64,000 nt of DNA from Siphonodentalium dalli (GCA_032622095.1 CP136063.1:9651814-9715813); one strand, 5' to 3'. Positions 23,901 to 34,830 are shown, counted from the stretch's first letter. Notes: generated by a model from the letters alone, not told the origin. Made by a program: numbers and translations.

Positions 23901-26900
23901 GTCCGCGCCAAAGGATTTAGTCATGCAAAGAGTAAAATCCAAGATGGCTGCTGACGGCCATGTTTTTTGGCCGAACGACCCCAGAATGACTCGTTCCCAT
24001 CTACACGTCAATATTAACATCCATGACAAATTTCATGATGATCAGACCAGCAGTACGACCTATAGCCCGCGCCAATGGATTGAATTTTGAAATCCAAGAT
24101 GGCCACCAGCAGCCATGTTTTTTGACCGAATAACCCCAAAATGACTCGTTCCCATCTACATGTCAATGTCAACATTCCTGACAAATTTCATAAAGATCAC
24201 ACCAAAGGTACGACCTGTAGTCCGCGCCAAATAATTTAGTCATGCAAAGAGTAAATTCCAAGATGGCCACTGGCAGCCATGTTTTTATGCCGAATGACCC
24301 AAAAATGACTCGTTCCCATCAACATGTCAATGTCAGCATTCCTGACAAATTTCATAAAGATCACACCAAAGGTACGACCTGTAGTCCGCGCCAAAGGATT
24401 TAGTCATGCAAAGAGTAAAATCCAAGATGGCTGCTGACGGCCATGTTTTTCGGCCGAACGACCCCAGAATGACTCGTTCCCATCTACACGTCAATATTAA
24501 CATCCATGACAAATTTCATGATATTCAGACCAGCAGTACGACCTATAGCCCGCGCCAATGGATTGAATTTTGAAATCCAAGATGGCCACCAGCAGCCATG
24601 TTTTTTGACCAAATAACCCCAAAATGACTCGTTCCCATCAACATGTCAATGTCAACATTCATTACAAATTTCATAAAGATTAGACAAAAGGTACGACCTG
24701 TAGCCCGCGCCCAAGAATTTAGTCATGCAAAGAGTAAATTCCAAGATGGCTGCTGGCGGCCATGTTTTTTGGCCGAATGACCCCAAAAACGACTCGTTCC
24801 CATCTACATGTCATTGTTAACATCCATGACAAATTTCATGAAGATCTGACCAAAGCTACGACTTGTAGCCTGCGCCAAAGGATTTAGTCATGCATAGAGT
24901 AAATCCAAGATGGCTGCTGGCAGCCATGTTTTTTTGGCCGAATGACCCCAAAATGACTCGTTCCCATCTACATGTCATTGTTAACATCCATGAGATGTTT
25001 CATGAAGATCTGACCAAAGCCACGACCTGTAGCCCGCGCCAAAAGATTTAGTCATGCAAAGAGTAAAATCCAAGATGGCTGCTGGCGGCCATGTTTTTTG
25101 GCCGAACGACCCCAGAATGACTCGTTCCCATCTACATGTCAATATTAACATCCATGCAAAATTTCATGATGATCAGACAAGCAGTACAACCTGTAGCCCG
25201 CGCCAATGGATTGAATTTTGAAATCCAAGATGGCCACTGGCAGCCATGTTTTTATGCCGAATGACCCAAAAATGACTCGTTCCCATCAACATGTCAATAT
25301 CAGCATTCCTGACAAATTTCATAAAGATCACACCAAAGGTACGACCTGTAGTCCGCGCCAAAGGATTTAGTCATGCAAAGAGTAAAATCCAAGATGGCTG
25401 CTGACGGCCATGTTTTTTGGCCGAACGACCCCAGAATGACTCGTTCCCATCTACACGTCAATATTAACATCCATGACAAATTTCATGATGATCAGACCAG
25501 CAGTACGACCTATAGCCCGCGCCAATGGATTGAATTTTGAAATCCAAGATGGCCACCAGCAGCCATGTTTTTTGACCGAATAACCCCAAAATGACTCGTT
25601 CCCATCAACATGTCAATTTCAACATTCCTGACAAATTTCATAAAGATCACACCAAAGGTACGACCTGTAGTCCGCGCCAAATAATTTAGTCATGCAAAGA
25701 GTAAATTCCAAGATGGCCACTGGCAGCCATGTTTTTATGCCGAATGACCCAAAAATGACTCGTTCCCATCAACATGTCAATGTCAGCATTCCTGACAAAT
25801 TTCATAAAGATCACACCAACGGTACGACCTGTAGTCCGCGCCAAAGGATTTAGTCATGCAAAGAGTAAAATCCAAGATGGCTGCTGACGGCCATGTTTTT
25901 CGGCCGAACGACCCCAGAATGACTCGTTCCCATCTACACGTCAATATTAACATCCATGACAAATTTCATGATATTCAGACCAGCAGTACGACCTATAGCC
26001 CGCGCCAATGGATTGAATTTTGAAATCCAAGATGGCCACCAGCAGCCATGTTTTTTGACCAAATAACTCGTTCCCATCAACATGTCAATGTCAACATTCA
26101 TTACAAATTTCATAAAGATCAGACAAAAGGTACGACCTGTAGCCCGCGCCCAAGAATTTAGTCATGCAAAGAGTAAATTCCAAGATGGCTGCTGGCGGCC
26201 ATGTTTTTTGGCCGAATGACCCCAAAAACGACTCGTTCCCATCTACATGTCATTGTTAACATCCATGACAAATTTCATGAAGATCTGACCAAACCTACGA
26301 CTTGTAGCCTGCGCCAAAGGATTTAGTCATGCATAGAGTAAATCCAAGATGGCTGCTGGCAGCCATGTTTTTTTGGCCGAATGACCCCAAAATGACTCGT
26401 TCCCATCTACATGTCATTGTTAACATCCATGACATATTTCATGAAGATCTGACCAAAGCCACGACCTGTAGCCCGCGCCAAAAGATTTAGTCATGCAAAG
26501 AGTAAAATCCAAGATGGCTGCTGGCGGCCATGTTTTTTGGCCGAACGACCCCAGAATGACTCGTTCCCATCTACATGTCAATATTAACATCCATGCAAAA
26601 TTTCATGATGATCAGACAAGCAGTACAACCTGTAGCCCGCGCCAATGGATTGAATTTTGAAATCCAAGATGGCCACTGGCAGCCATGTTTTTATGCCGAA
26701 TGACCCAAAAATGACTCGTTCCCATCAACATGTCAATGTCAGCATTCCTGACAAATTTCATAAAGATCACACCAAAGGTACGACCTGTAGTCCGCGCCAA
26801 AGGATTTAGTCATGCAAAGAGTAAAATCCAAGATGGCTGCTGACGGCCATGTTTTTTGGCCGAACGACCCCAGAATGACTCGTTCCCATCTACACGTCAA

Positions 26901-27384
26901 TATTAACATCCATGACAAATTTCATGATGATCAGACCAGCAGTACGACCTATAGCCCGCGCCAATGGATTGAATTTTGAAATCCAAGATGGCCACCAGCA
27001 GCCATGTTTTTTGACCGAATAACCCCAAAATGACTCGTTCCCATCAACATGTCAATTTCAACATTCCTGACAAATTTCATAAAGATCACACCAAAGGTAC
27101 GACCTGTAGTCCGCGCCAAATAATTTAGTCATGCAAAGAGTAAATTCCAAGATGGCTGCTGGCGGCCATTTTTTTTGGCCGAATGACCCCAAAACGACTC
27201 GTTCCCATCTACCTGTCATTGTTAACATCCATGACAAATTTCATGAAGATCTGACCGAAGCTACAACTTGTAGCCCGCCCCAAAGGATTTAGTCATGCAA
27301 AGAGTAAATCCAAGATGGCTGTTGACGGCCACATTTTTTGGCCAAACGACCCCAGAATGACTCGTTCCCATCTACATGTCAATA
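14902..27384 (+). mobile_element. Pearl/Helentron-like element 3, giant array part
   Basis: The 5' end is intact (palindrome 14902-14916, then TAGCTCAACTTA). Instead of a handful of monomers it holds about 78, alternating between type A (about 164 bp: 'gccaaaggatttagtcatgc', GATGGCTGCTGG) and type B (about 155 bp: 'gccaatggattgaattttga', GATGGCCACCAG). Every monomer contains a CCAAGATGGC box and many a CGGCCA/TGGCCG hairpin around a T-rich loop. The array stops inside a monomer at 27384, and the same monomer resumes at 31461, so the element was split by an insertion. All minus-strand frames of about 62 codons beginning MARTTGRTFG are translations of monomers, not genes. Confidence 0.75.
15870..24450. 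repeat. 4.5 kb higher-order tandem duplication
   Basis: From about 15870 the sequence recurs at an offset of exactly 4500 bp (4501 after about 18.85 kb). Between 16.2 and 18 kb only a few substitutions were noticed against 20.7-22.5 kb (for example at 16410/20910, 17073/21573, 17211/21711 and 17506/22006). A recognisable variant monomer occurs at 16170, 17263, 19222, 20670, 21763, 23723, 25173 and 26612; the spacings 1093, 1959 and 1448 repeat in order, then about 1450 and 1439. So a unit of about 1.45 kb was amplified inside and beyond the 4.5 kb unit. Confidence 0.85.
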
Positions 27385-27444
27385 ATATGATCGCACGTGA
27401 CACGTAGTGGAGCAACCACACAAATACATAAAACTATCACAACA

Positions 27445-27505
27445 ATTCCCATCTATATCGGGGGGGGGGGGGGGTCGGAAAAAATTTCCAGGCACGTATG
27501 ATGGG
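27445..27505. repeat. Poly-G/GGAAATTTTTTCC repeat end
   Basis: A run of about 15 G (27460-27474) is followed by TCGGAAAAAATTTCCAGG and CACGTATGAT. The same sequence occurs in reverse orientation at about 30024-30085, so these two ends bracket about 2.6 kb. A related GGGTGGGTG/CCCACCC text lies at 62.5 kb. Family unknown. Confidence 0.6.
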
Positions 27506-28094
27506 GTGGGTGGGTGTCTCTTGGGTCCAAAAAGCAGTTTTTTCCATATGTCAAATTTTGTTTCCATTCCTGCTATTGAGTCTTATTTTGGTGTGTTTTG
27601 AACTGAAACGGGTCATATATAGTTAATAGTAATGCTATACTACATATAGAGGTTATCAGAAGTTGGATCAGTTGCACAATGACAACAATAACCCAAATTC
27701 AACTTGATAGAACTAGAAACTGCGCTATTGGAAAAATAAAATTTAATCAGGATTCCATTTACTGATACAACATAATAAGAATAACTATGCAGAATTCAGC
27801 TGAAAATAAGTAATACAATGAAAGCACACTTGACCATATGTGACATGGATATAAAGATATAATAAATAATGGAATAAAATAGACTTTTGACAACGTAAAA
27901 CATAAAATCTTAACAAATAAATTGAAGGCCAACCGGGCCAGCTTGAACAATTTCGCATTGTTTTCCATGTTAATGTGGATCAGCTTGTAATGTGTATCAC
28001 AGTAACGAAGATTTTATCGTCACTGATATCGTGAGCAAACAAGAAGTGAAATTGGGCTATTCATCCATATTATTCCCAATTATTACGAAGCCTA

Positions 28095-29163
28095 CTCTCG
28101 GGCTCCAAATAAACGTGCAGACCCAAATAATAGTGCTGGGGGGACTTTCATTGAAAATTAATAAACGTGCAGACCCAAATAATAGTGCAGGGGGGGATTT
28201 GCAGCAAATGTTTATAAAATTAACAGTGAGGACGTGAAATTTTTATATTTTATACATACATGTAACTCGGCAAGCTTTTTCTTCTCCGCAAGATTATATA
28301 TATTTTTTTTTTGACAAAAAGTGTCCGCCATGTTTAAATTCTCACGGGGAAACAACAACAATTTTTACAGAAATTCCCTAAAGACAGTGCGTAAAGAGGC
28401 CCCAAAGTTTTATTCTACATCCATTTTAATTATAGACTAAGCTTCCCAACTATAAAGTAACATTTTATTACACTTTCAATGATCAAAATATTTTATAAAC
28501 CTCTCATAAAATTGTTGGATTATGGCAGTATTGAGTGTTTTATTGAGATCATTAAAACGAAAATATCTGGTGCCTAAATGGAGCCCCACACTGCCACAGT
28601 AAAAAATGTGTATTCCGGTAAGCACGTGGTGCGTCCCCCTTAATAATGAGCTAATCCTAATGAAACGTGCGCAAACGTCATGGATACACAGCTTAATTGG
28701 AAACCGATGGATCCACTTTTAAAGGCATGCGGGGAGGGGAAATATGTATTCTGGAAGAACATGGTGCGTCACCCTAATAATGAGATAATCCTAACAATCA
28801 CGTGCGCGAAAGTAATGGATACACGGCTTACTAGTCTGATGAGACCACTTTCAAATGAATGCGGGGAGGTAAACACCTGGCTCGCCCTGCTATTTTCATT
28901 TTTAGGAATTCCTCTCAAGCGAGTGACGTATTGACAGTAATTGACTATAATAACTGTCAAACTGTTTCCCTAAATTTGAAGTGAAAACATGCTTTACGGT
29001 GGTATAACTTTCACTTTGTTGATGAATTAGACGGTTCGCTTTTGGTACAAATTATTTTACTGAAAAATAAATAAACGTGCAGACACAAATAAGCAGCGTA
29101 CATGGGGTAATTTTCCGCCTGAAATATATAAACGTGCATGCACGTTTATTTGGAGCCCTAGAG
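28095..29163. mobile_element. MITE-like element with TA duplication (1.07 kb)
   Basis: The 25-bp ends read CTCT, one variable base, then GGGCTCCAAATAAACGTGCA, in inverted orientation at 28095 and 29163. TA lies on each side (28093-28094, 29164-29165). Internal copies of 'aaacgtgcagacccaaataa' follow the left end. A 96-bp element at 43230-43325 has the same end style. TA target use suggests a Tc1/mariner-like source, but the ends are not diagnostic. Confidence 0.6.
28600..28885. repeat. Two-copy tandem duplication, about 140 bp
   Basis: 'tgtattccggtaagcacgtg' at about 28609 and 'tgtattctggaagaacatgg' at about 28745 begin two diverged copies that share 'aatgag..aatcctaa', 'cgtgcgc', 'atggatacac' and 'gcatgcggggagg'. 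It is internal to the 28.1-29.2 kb element. Confidence 0.7.
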
Positions 29164-29366
29164 TAATACTTCAGGCAGTGGCTACCAGCCTGCCATTACA
29201 CGCTATAACATGTTTCCTCAGTTCTGGTGTCTGAGATGCCCCAAGAAGAGTAGCGCGGGTATATCATGGTTATGTTTGGTATTAGCATTATTCTTCAAAC
29301 TGGGATGAACTGGGATGAACAGTTGTATTTCCACATGTTTTGATAAACAATTTGATTCCAGCAATA

Positions 29367-29584
29367 CAGTAATGCCCTAATTAAACGACTCCATAACCAC
29401 AGCAGAATAATGAGTAATTTTTCAGGATTTAGTTGGAAATATGGCTTGTTGTCATTCATCGGAAAGCTCTCCTCTCCCCGAGAGCTTTCTGATGAATGAC
29501 AACAAGCCATATTTCCGACTAAATCCTGAAAAATTACCTATTATTCTGCTGTGGTTATGGAGTCGATTAATTAGGGCATTACTG
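29367..29584. mobile_element. Palindromic MITE with TA duplication (218 bp)
   Basis: The element is one long hairpin: CAGTAATGCCCTAATTAAAC at the left pairs to the right end GGGCATTACTG, with about 100-bp arms and only a few mismatches around the centre at about 29475. TA flanks both sides (29365-29366 and 29585-29586). CAGT ends plus TA suggest a pogo/Tigger-type parent. Confidence 0.7.
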
Positions 29585-29889
29585 TATATCACATAGCAAA
29601 TATCAAATAATCTGAAATTTGTTGTACCGGTACCATGTATTATGTAGAATACTCAAATGTGATTATGTGACTAGATCATGTGACTATATATGATGAAAAT
29701 GAATGTTAATAAAAACTTTGGCACTCTGCCTATATATCCCTTGAAATGTGATTATGTTGACACATTTCTTGATTAATGACACATATGATAAATTCAAATA
29801 GTATCGTTATCTCATTATGCACTGTTCTATTCAAATATCGCGCAATAAATTATGATAATGCAGGATAATCAGCTATTTAGTTGCTCAAT

Positions 29890-30085
29890 TGATAATTTTG
29901 ATAACTGACCGGAAAAAATTTCCTGAAACGGAAAAAAAAGGGTGGGTGTCCAAACTTGCCTGGAAAAAAAGGCCGGAAACGGAAGAAATTGGGTGGGTGG
30001 GTCCCCCCGAGGCCGGAAAAAATTAAAATGATCATACGTGCCTGGAAATTTTTTCCGACCCCCCCTGTCTATATACGTAGTTTCC
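29890..30085. repeat. GGAAA/TTTCC-rich repeat, inverted relative to 27.45 kb
   Basis: G- and A-rich sequence with repeated 'ccggaaa' and 'gggtgggtg' words ending in TGGAAATTTTTTCCGACC. The last 60 bp are the reverse complement of 27445-27505. Confidence 0.55.
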
Positions 30086-30234
30086 AACTGTTGCTGTGTC
30101 AGTCATGGGATTTAAAAATATTGAATACTTTCACCAAAGTTGGAGGGGCGGATTCCGCGGAACACTACAGTACAACCACCCTGCCACCACGTATCTCATT
30201 AAAACAACTCATACACATCCATGCCAAACTAAAG

Positions 30235-30556
30235 CTGAAGGGGTCACTCTCACCAAAAAAAGTGCTGAAGGGTACACAGGATTTGAATATGTGCTGAAGG
30301 GTACACAGGTTTTGAAATGTCATTCTAAATGACGTTTAGTTTTCGTATCTGCCATGATTTCTCTTATAGAATAATTGTTTACGTTCCAATGAACATTAAA
30401 ATGAACTGAAAACAAACTGCTAATGGACGCCAGACTTTCAGAAACACAGTTTAAGTAACGGTGTTAGTGGCGATCACAAATCATGTGTACCCTTCAGCAC
30501 ATTTTGCGAATCCTGTGTTCCCTTCAGCACTATTTTGGTGAGAGTGACCCCTTCAG
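30235..30556. mobile_element. MULE-like MITE with 11-bp target duplication (322 bp)
   Basis: The ends CTGAAGGGGTCACTCTCACC and GGTGAGAGTGACCCCTTCAG are perfect inverted repeats of 20 bp, and the arms continue inward through GTGCTGAAGGG. The direct repeat CCAAACTAAAG (11 bp) lies immediately outside both ends (30224-30234 and 30557-30567). A 9-11 bp duplication is characteristic of Mutator-like elements. Each arm holds two copies of GTGCTGAAGGG. Confidence 0.75.
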
Positions 30557-30569
30557 CCAAACTAAAGCT

Positions 30570-31090
30570 AGCAACTTCCCACGTTTATATATGACAAATA
30601 TAAATGTTTACATGGGCGCTATATCCCAAAATATCACTGGGGAAATCTTTCGCGCGAACAGTTTCATGCGCTAGCTAGCTCTTGTCAATAGAAAACATCT
30701 CTCGTTTGAATCCAGTCTGTATTCTAGAAAATGGTCTTTAGAGAAGTCTCTTAATTACATTTAAGTGTATATATTGTGGAAGACAGCTGAATTAGCTTAT
30801 TACATGGTCAAAAATTCAAACTGATAGTCAAAATGACATTTGAAAACATGATGAAGAATATAATCTTATATGCACTCACTAGTTTTAAAAGAACAAACAA
30901 AAAAGGAACAATGAAAACCAAACAAACAAACAACACGTTTGTAGGGAGGGATCCCATATTTATTGTGTGCATATTGTATATAAAATGTCCTTTTTGCCAT
31001 TTTGTATATATAATTGCGTTTAGTCCAGTCATGTGAAATCGGTGTTTCCGGTCAAGACCAAATGTGTCTGGATTCTGGCCCACAAAACCA
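30570..31090. other. AT-rich sequence, no gene supported
   Basis: A 104-codon minus-strand frame (30808-31122) with an ATG and a hydrophobic C-terminal half exists, but its A/T-rich codons and lack of any recognisable domain do not support a gene. Nothing else is visible. Confidence 0.3.
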
Positions 31091-31092
31091 AC

Positions 31093-31131
31093 TGACGTAA
31101 ATGACGTCATGGACCTTGTCATGACGTCTTC
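31093..31131. promoter_or_regulatory. Cluster of CRE-like TGACG motifs
   Basis: TGACGTAA (31093), the perfect palindrome TGACGTCA (31102-31109) and TGACGTCT (about 31124) lie within 40 bp; another perfect TGACGTCA is at 31404-31411. TGACGTCA is the binding site of CREB/ATF proteins. No gene start is visible nearby, so function is not shown. Confidence 0.35.
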
Positions 31132-31434
31132 GCTGGTTTTCGGTCAGCTAACCAACGAAAATGGTCAAAATGAAACTAATTCATAAGCCTACATAACATA
31201 GGAATTGTTCAGAAAAACTGAAGTTGCTAATTTCATAACCATCCCACTTGGTCCACTTCCAATTCCGTGATTTCACAATTTGATATTATTGTTCCCACAA
31301 GGCTTGGCGAAAGCGGAGCAGAAGTCACGTTATTTTTAACCCATTTTACTTGTCCGGATTTTCATCGCGTCGAAATTCTGTTTCATGGTATTGTCAAAAT
31401 TAATGACGTCATTCACGCCTAAACATGAAAAGCA

Positions 31435-31454
31435 ACAACGCGCCTGCGCGTTGT
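31435..31454. repeat. Perfect GC-rich hairpin
   Basis: ACAACGCGC, two bases, then GCGCGTTGT, only six bases before the right junction of the 4.08 kb insertion. It may be part of the terminus of the inserted element. Confidence 0.6.
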
Positions 31455-31460
31455 GGTTAC

Positions 31461-32229
31461 TATTAACATCCATGACAAATTTCATGATGATCAGACAAGC
31501 AGTACAACCTATAGCCCGCGCCAATGGATTGAATTTTGAAATCCAAGATGGCCACCAGTGGCCATGTTTTTTGGCCGAATAACCCCAAAATGACTCGTTC
31601 CCATCTACATGTCAATGTCAACATTCATGACAAATTTCATAAAGAACAGACAAAAGGTACGACCTGTACCCCGCGCCAAAGGATTTAGTCATGCAAAGAG
31701 TAAAATCCAAGATGGCTGCTGGCGGCCATGTTTTTCGGCCGAACGACCCCAAAATGACTCGTTCCCATCTACATGTCATTGTTAACATCCATGACAAATT
31801 TCATGAACTTCCGACCAACGCAACGACCTGTAGCCCGCGCCAAAGGATTTAGTCATGCAAAGAGTAAAATCCAAGATTGCTGCTGGCGGCCATGTTTTTT
31901 GGCCGAACGACCCCAGAATGACTCGTTCCCATCTACACGGCAATATTAACATCCATGACAAATTTCATGATGATCAGACCAGCAGTACGACCTGTAGCCC
32001 GCGCCAATGGATTGAGTTTTGAAATCCAAGATTGCCACCAGCGGCCATGTTTTTTGGCCGAATGACCCCAAAATGACTCGTTCCTATCTACATGTCAATG
32101 TCAACATTCATGATAAATTTCATAAAGATCAGCCCGCGCCAAAGGAAATTGTTGACGGACACACGCACACACGGACGACGGACGCCAAATCATGGCAATA
32201 GCTCAAACTTACAAAGTAAGTTTGGCTAA
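31461..32229 (+). mobile_element. Pearl/Helentron-like element 3, 3' part
   Basis: The array resumes in register at 31461 with a type B monomer, continues for about four and a half monomers and ends with 'gccaaaggaaattgttgacgg', ACAC/GGACG microsatellite, 'tggcaatagctcaaactt' and the end TAAGTTTGGCTA at about 32218-32229 (two changes from the other copies). Confidence 0.7.
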
Positions 32230-32581
32230 AAATTAATGTTCACAATGGTTTCATGCAGACACTAACCGTTCTTAAAACCGCTCGTATTAGCCAAACACTG
32301 CAAAATTACCAATTAAGAAAAGATAACGGTACTTTTTCATCAGCATTAGCATCAGTTTGGCATACCAGCATCATAGCAATTCAGCAGAACTACCAGCATC
32401 ATAGTAAATTAGCAGGACCACTTAACCAGGAATGTATTTGTCATGCAAAAAATAAAGAGTCACAGCTCACCTCCCATAGTTGATCTGTTCTGTGTTTCTT
32501 ATTTGATCCGAGGCGACTATATATGACTTCCTCGTCCAGTGCAGTCTGTTGTGCCTACAATAAATAACTGTGCATGAACCA

Positions 32582-32870
32582 AAGAACCACCTCATTCATA
32601 ATCGCCGTTCTCTTCCAGATTATATACGTGATGCAATAAGAACCACCTCATTCATAATCGCCGTTCTCTTCCAGATTATATACGTGATGCAATAAGAACC
32701 ACCTCATTCATAATCGCCGTTCTCTTCCAGATTATATACGTGATGCAATAAGAACCACCTCATTCATAATCGCCGTTCTCTTCCAGATTATATATATGAT
32801 GCAATAAGAACCACCTCATTCATAATCGCCTTTCTCTTCCAGATTATATACGTGATGCAATAAGAACCAA
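32582..32870. repeat. 56-bp minisatellite, five copies
   Basis: The unit begins GAACCACCTCATTCATAATC and ends GATTATATACGTGATGCAATAA, with period exactly 56 bp and only one or two substitutions between copies. Copies abut directly with no variable spacers. Confidence 0.95.
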
Positions 32871-33042
32871 TGCCTGAGATACGTGTGTAAAATAACAGCA
32901 CATTAACAATATAAGAGAACGACATTGAAACTGTTCTGAAAGCACACTTGGTGACAAGGCTCCATGCTAAATATCATTGAGATTTGATAACCCATATATT
33001 AGATACATGCCTGGTTGCACAAAAAATAATTAACAAGATGAA

Positions 33043-33360
33043 AGTGTCAATGACACTGAAGCTCAATTTGGAAAGGGGATGTCATTCATTACAGTCAATG
33101 GAGCGATAATGAATACAGAAAGTTTAAATGTGGAATACAGACAGTTTTAATGCTTAAAGTATTTAGTGACACAATAGGTAAAATCAAAGATGGCTGCCAG
33201 CAACCATCTTTTTGATTGAATATCAGCTAAACATGCCTATTCACTTTAAAAACAATTCTTCGATAAATGCAAGCTGTACGGTGTGCCGATATATTCAAAT
33301 TTGAAATAAAAGATGATTGCTGGCAGCCATGTTTTTAATCATCCGGACAACTGAAAAACT
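33043..33360 (+). repeat. Degenerate 5' end of a pearl-like element
   Basis: AGTGTCAATGACACT at 33043 followed by 'gaagctcaatttgg' and 'cagtcaatggagcgataa' matches the 5' terminal segment of the complete copies. One or two strongly diverged monomers (AAGATGGCTGCCAGCAACCAT near 33190; a second near 33312) follow, then similarity is lost. No 3' end is present. Confidence 0.6.
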
Positions 33361-34500
33361 GTAATTTCAAAGTAATCAAAGGGACAAAACTCCGTCAAAA
33401 TTCATCAGACCATCATCAGACCATCATCAGACCATGTACAAAATTGTACCTCAATAATGTGATGGTTATTACTCAGATCAAGTTTTGTTTCAATTGGATA
33501 ATTTAACAGGAGTTAACACCCAGCCAAGGAATGTGACGGGCGAACACATGCATGGAAGGATGGTCAAATGTGGCGATTACAATAGTCGGGAGACAATAAA
33601 TAGAAGAGCCACCTGATTTTTCTTCAAGTGTCACGTCAAAAATGTAGCATGGAGTGATAGAATATTTTATAGCGTAACATACCAAACTCCGAGTCTCGAT
33701 GTATATTTTGTTTCCATCTGTGGTCAGATAATAGAGGCCAGTGAATGTATGTTTGTGTTGTTGGTATCTGTTTGACATATATAATGACCAGGAAATATGT
33801 AGTCAGGATAGAACAAAAACTGGTGTGATATCCAGTTCTATTTTCTCATAATTCCGGAACTTTTGAAAACTTTACCCAAAATGTTCATGATTCAAACTTG
33901 TTTGGTCCTTTAACTCATTAGAATGTTTTTTCTTCAATTTTGCTTCGATCGACAATATTATAGTTTTAAAAACTTCCCATGTTAGATACAACAATGCCAA
34001 ACAATCATGACAAGTCAGTAGCCAAACTGCAGCAATGTGTCAAAAGATTACCCTACCCCCATTAAATCATTTTTTTTGTACCTTTTACGAAAATGTCGAA
34101 ATCGAACTGCAATAGGACCTATTTAATGTTAAACTGAGAGGTGATAATACCACATTGTGTGCTCGATAGGAAATATACATGATGTTGAAATTGCGAAAAG
34201 TTGTGAAATTCATAAAATTATCTATTATCTATCATTCAGGAAAAACTGGACAAAATTTCACCAAAAGATATTCTTTTTGGTTTTTCACAATAATATACTC
34301 TTAGTATCACCAAAATTAAAAACAACTGTACTGATACTTTAAACACTAAATTTCCCCACCAGACAAATGTTTGAGAAAAGTTCACAGGGTTGATGTTCTG
34401 TAAAATAAAGTGTTCATCTATATTTCCTTAAGATTATGAGGGAATTGGTTGCTTAATTATTCTATGTTAATTTTCTGATATTGACTACATACATCATATA
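33361..34500. other. Mostly unassigned AT-rich sequence
   Basis: Contains a three-copy 'catcagaccat' repeat near 33400. Apart from the speculative exon at 33683-33757 no gene or element was recognised. Confidence 0.4.
33683..33757 (-). CDS. Speculative internal exon
   Basis: On the minus strand an open frame of 91 codons (33778-33503) includes a protein-like part (HTFTGLYYLTTDGNKIYIE) bounded by an AG acceptor candidate (tcaaacag) and a GTATGT donor at about 33682. Two frames are open over the proposed exon, so neither frame nor product is certain. It lies on the same strand as the exon at 41.4 kb. Confidence 0.2.
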
Positions 34501-34509
34501 GGGTAGTAT

Positions 34510-34830
34510 CGGCCCTCGGTGGCTAAGTCAGTAAAATGCACATTAGGCCCACTTCAGCCTCCAGCAATCTGAAGCTTGTTAAAATCCAGATTTGCGCGGA
34601 TTTCTGATCAATTCACAAGACAGGTAAAATGCTTCGAGTATCACGGCAAGTTTGTAGGTTGCTTTACCGGAGTCAGTGGTTCGGTGTTCAGTGGATAAAT
34701 TTCTGGTGAAATTAACCATCTGGCAATCTTTCCTCCATCCGTTAACAGTTACTGACAAACGTCGCGATATGGCCTGGCGGCTGAAACAACGATAAATCCC
34801 ATTCAGCAAAACCAAACCAAGCCATTCACG
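34510..34830. repeat. Possible SINE-like repeat
   Basis: 'ggccctcggtggctaagtca' resembles a tRNA-derived head with a degenerate A box (TGGCTAAGTCAG), followed by an unrelated body and a region with 'ggttgctttaccggagtcag'. No convincing B box or tail was found, so the call is weak. Confidence 0.25.

Larger units (their letters stand above)
27385..31460. mobile_element. 4.08 kb insertion splitting the pearl array
   Basis: The monomer word 'catgtcaatattaacatcc' is cut after 'catgtcaata' at 27384 and continues with 'tattaacatcc' at 31461, so the register of the array is kept across 4076 bp; TA is present on both sides. The left end is ATATGATCGCACGTGACACG and the right end GCGCGTTGTGGTTAC; they are not inverted repeats, so the inserting element is unidentified. 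The insert contains other nested elements described separately. Confidence 0.6.

Noticed and set aside
10744-27567. Dozens of 60-125 codon frames in the array (for example MARTTGRTFGVIFMKFVRN)
   Set aside because: They recur with the monomer period and translate the satellite consensus on either strand; there is no independent coding signal.
30808-31122. 104-codon minus-strand frame with a hydrophobic tail
   Set aside because: Hydrophobicity comes from T-rich sequence; no homologue recognised and no supporting signals.
32582-32870. Regular 56-bp repeats and the 20-bp array at 10.2 kb as possible CRISPR arrays
   Set aside because: Units abut with no unique spacers, there are no cas genes, and the DNA is eukaryotic.
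34510-34830. tRNA gene from the A-box-like sequence
   Set aside because: No matching B box and no cloverleaf could be folded; at best a SINE relic.
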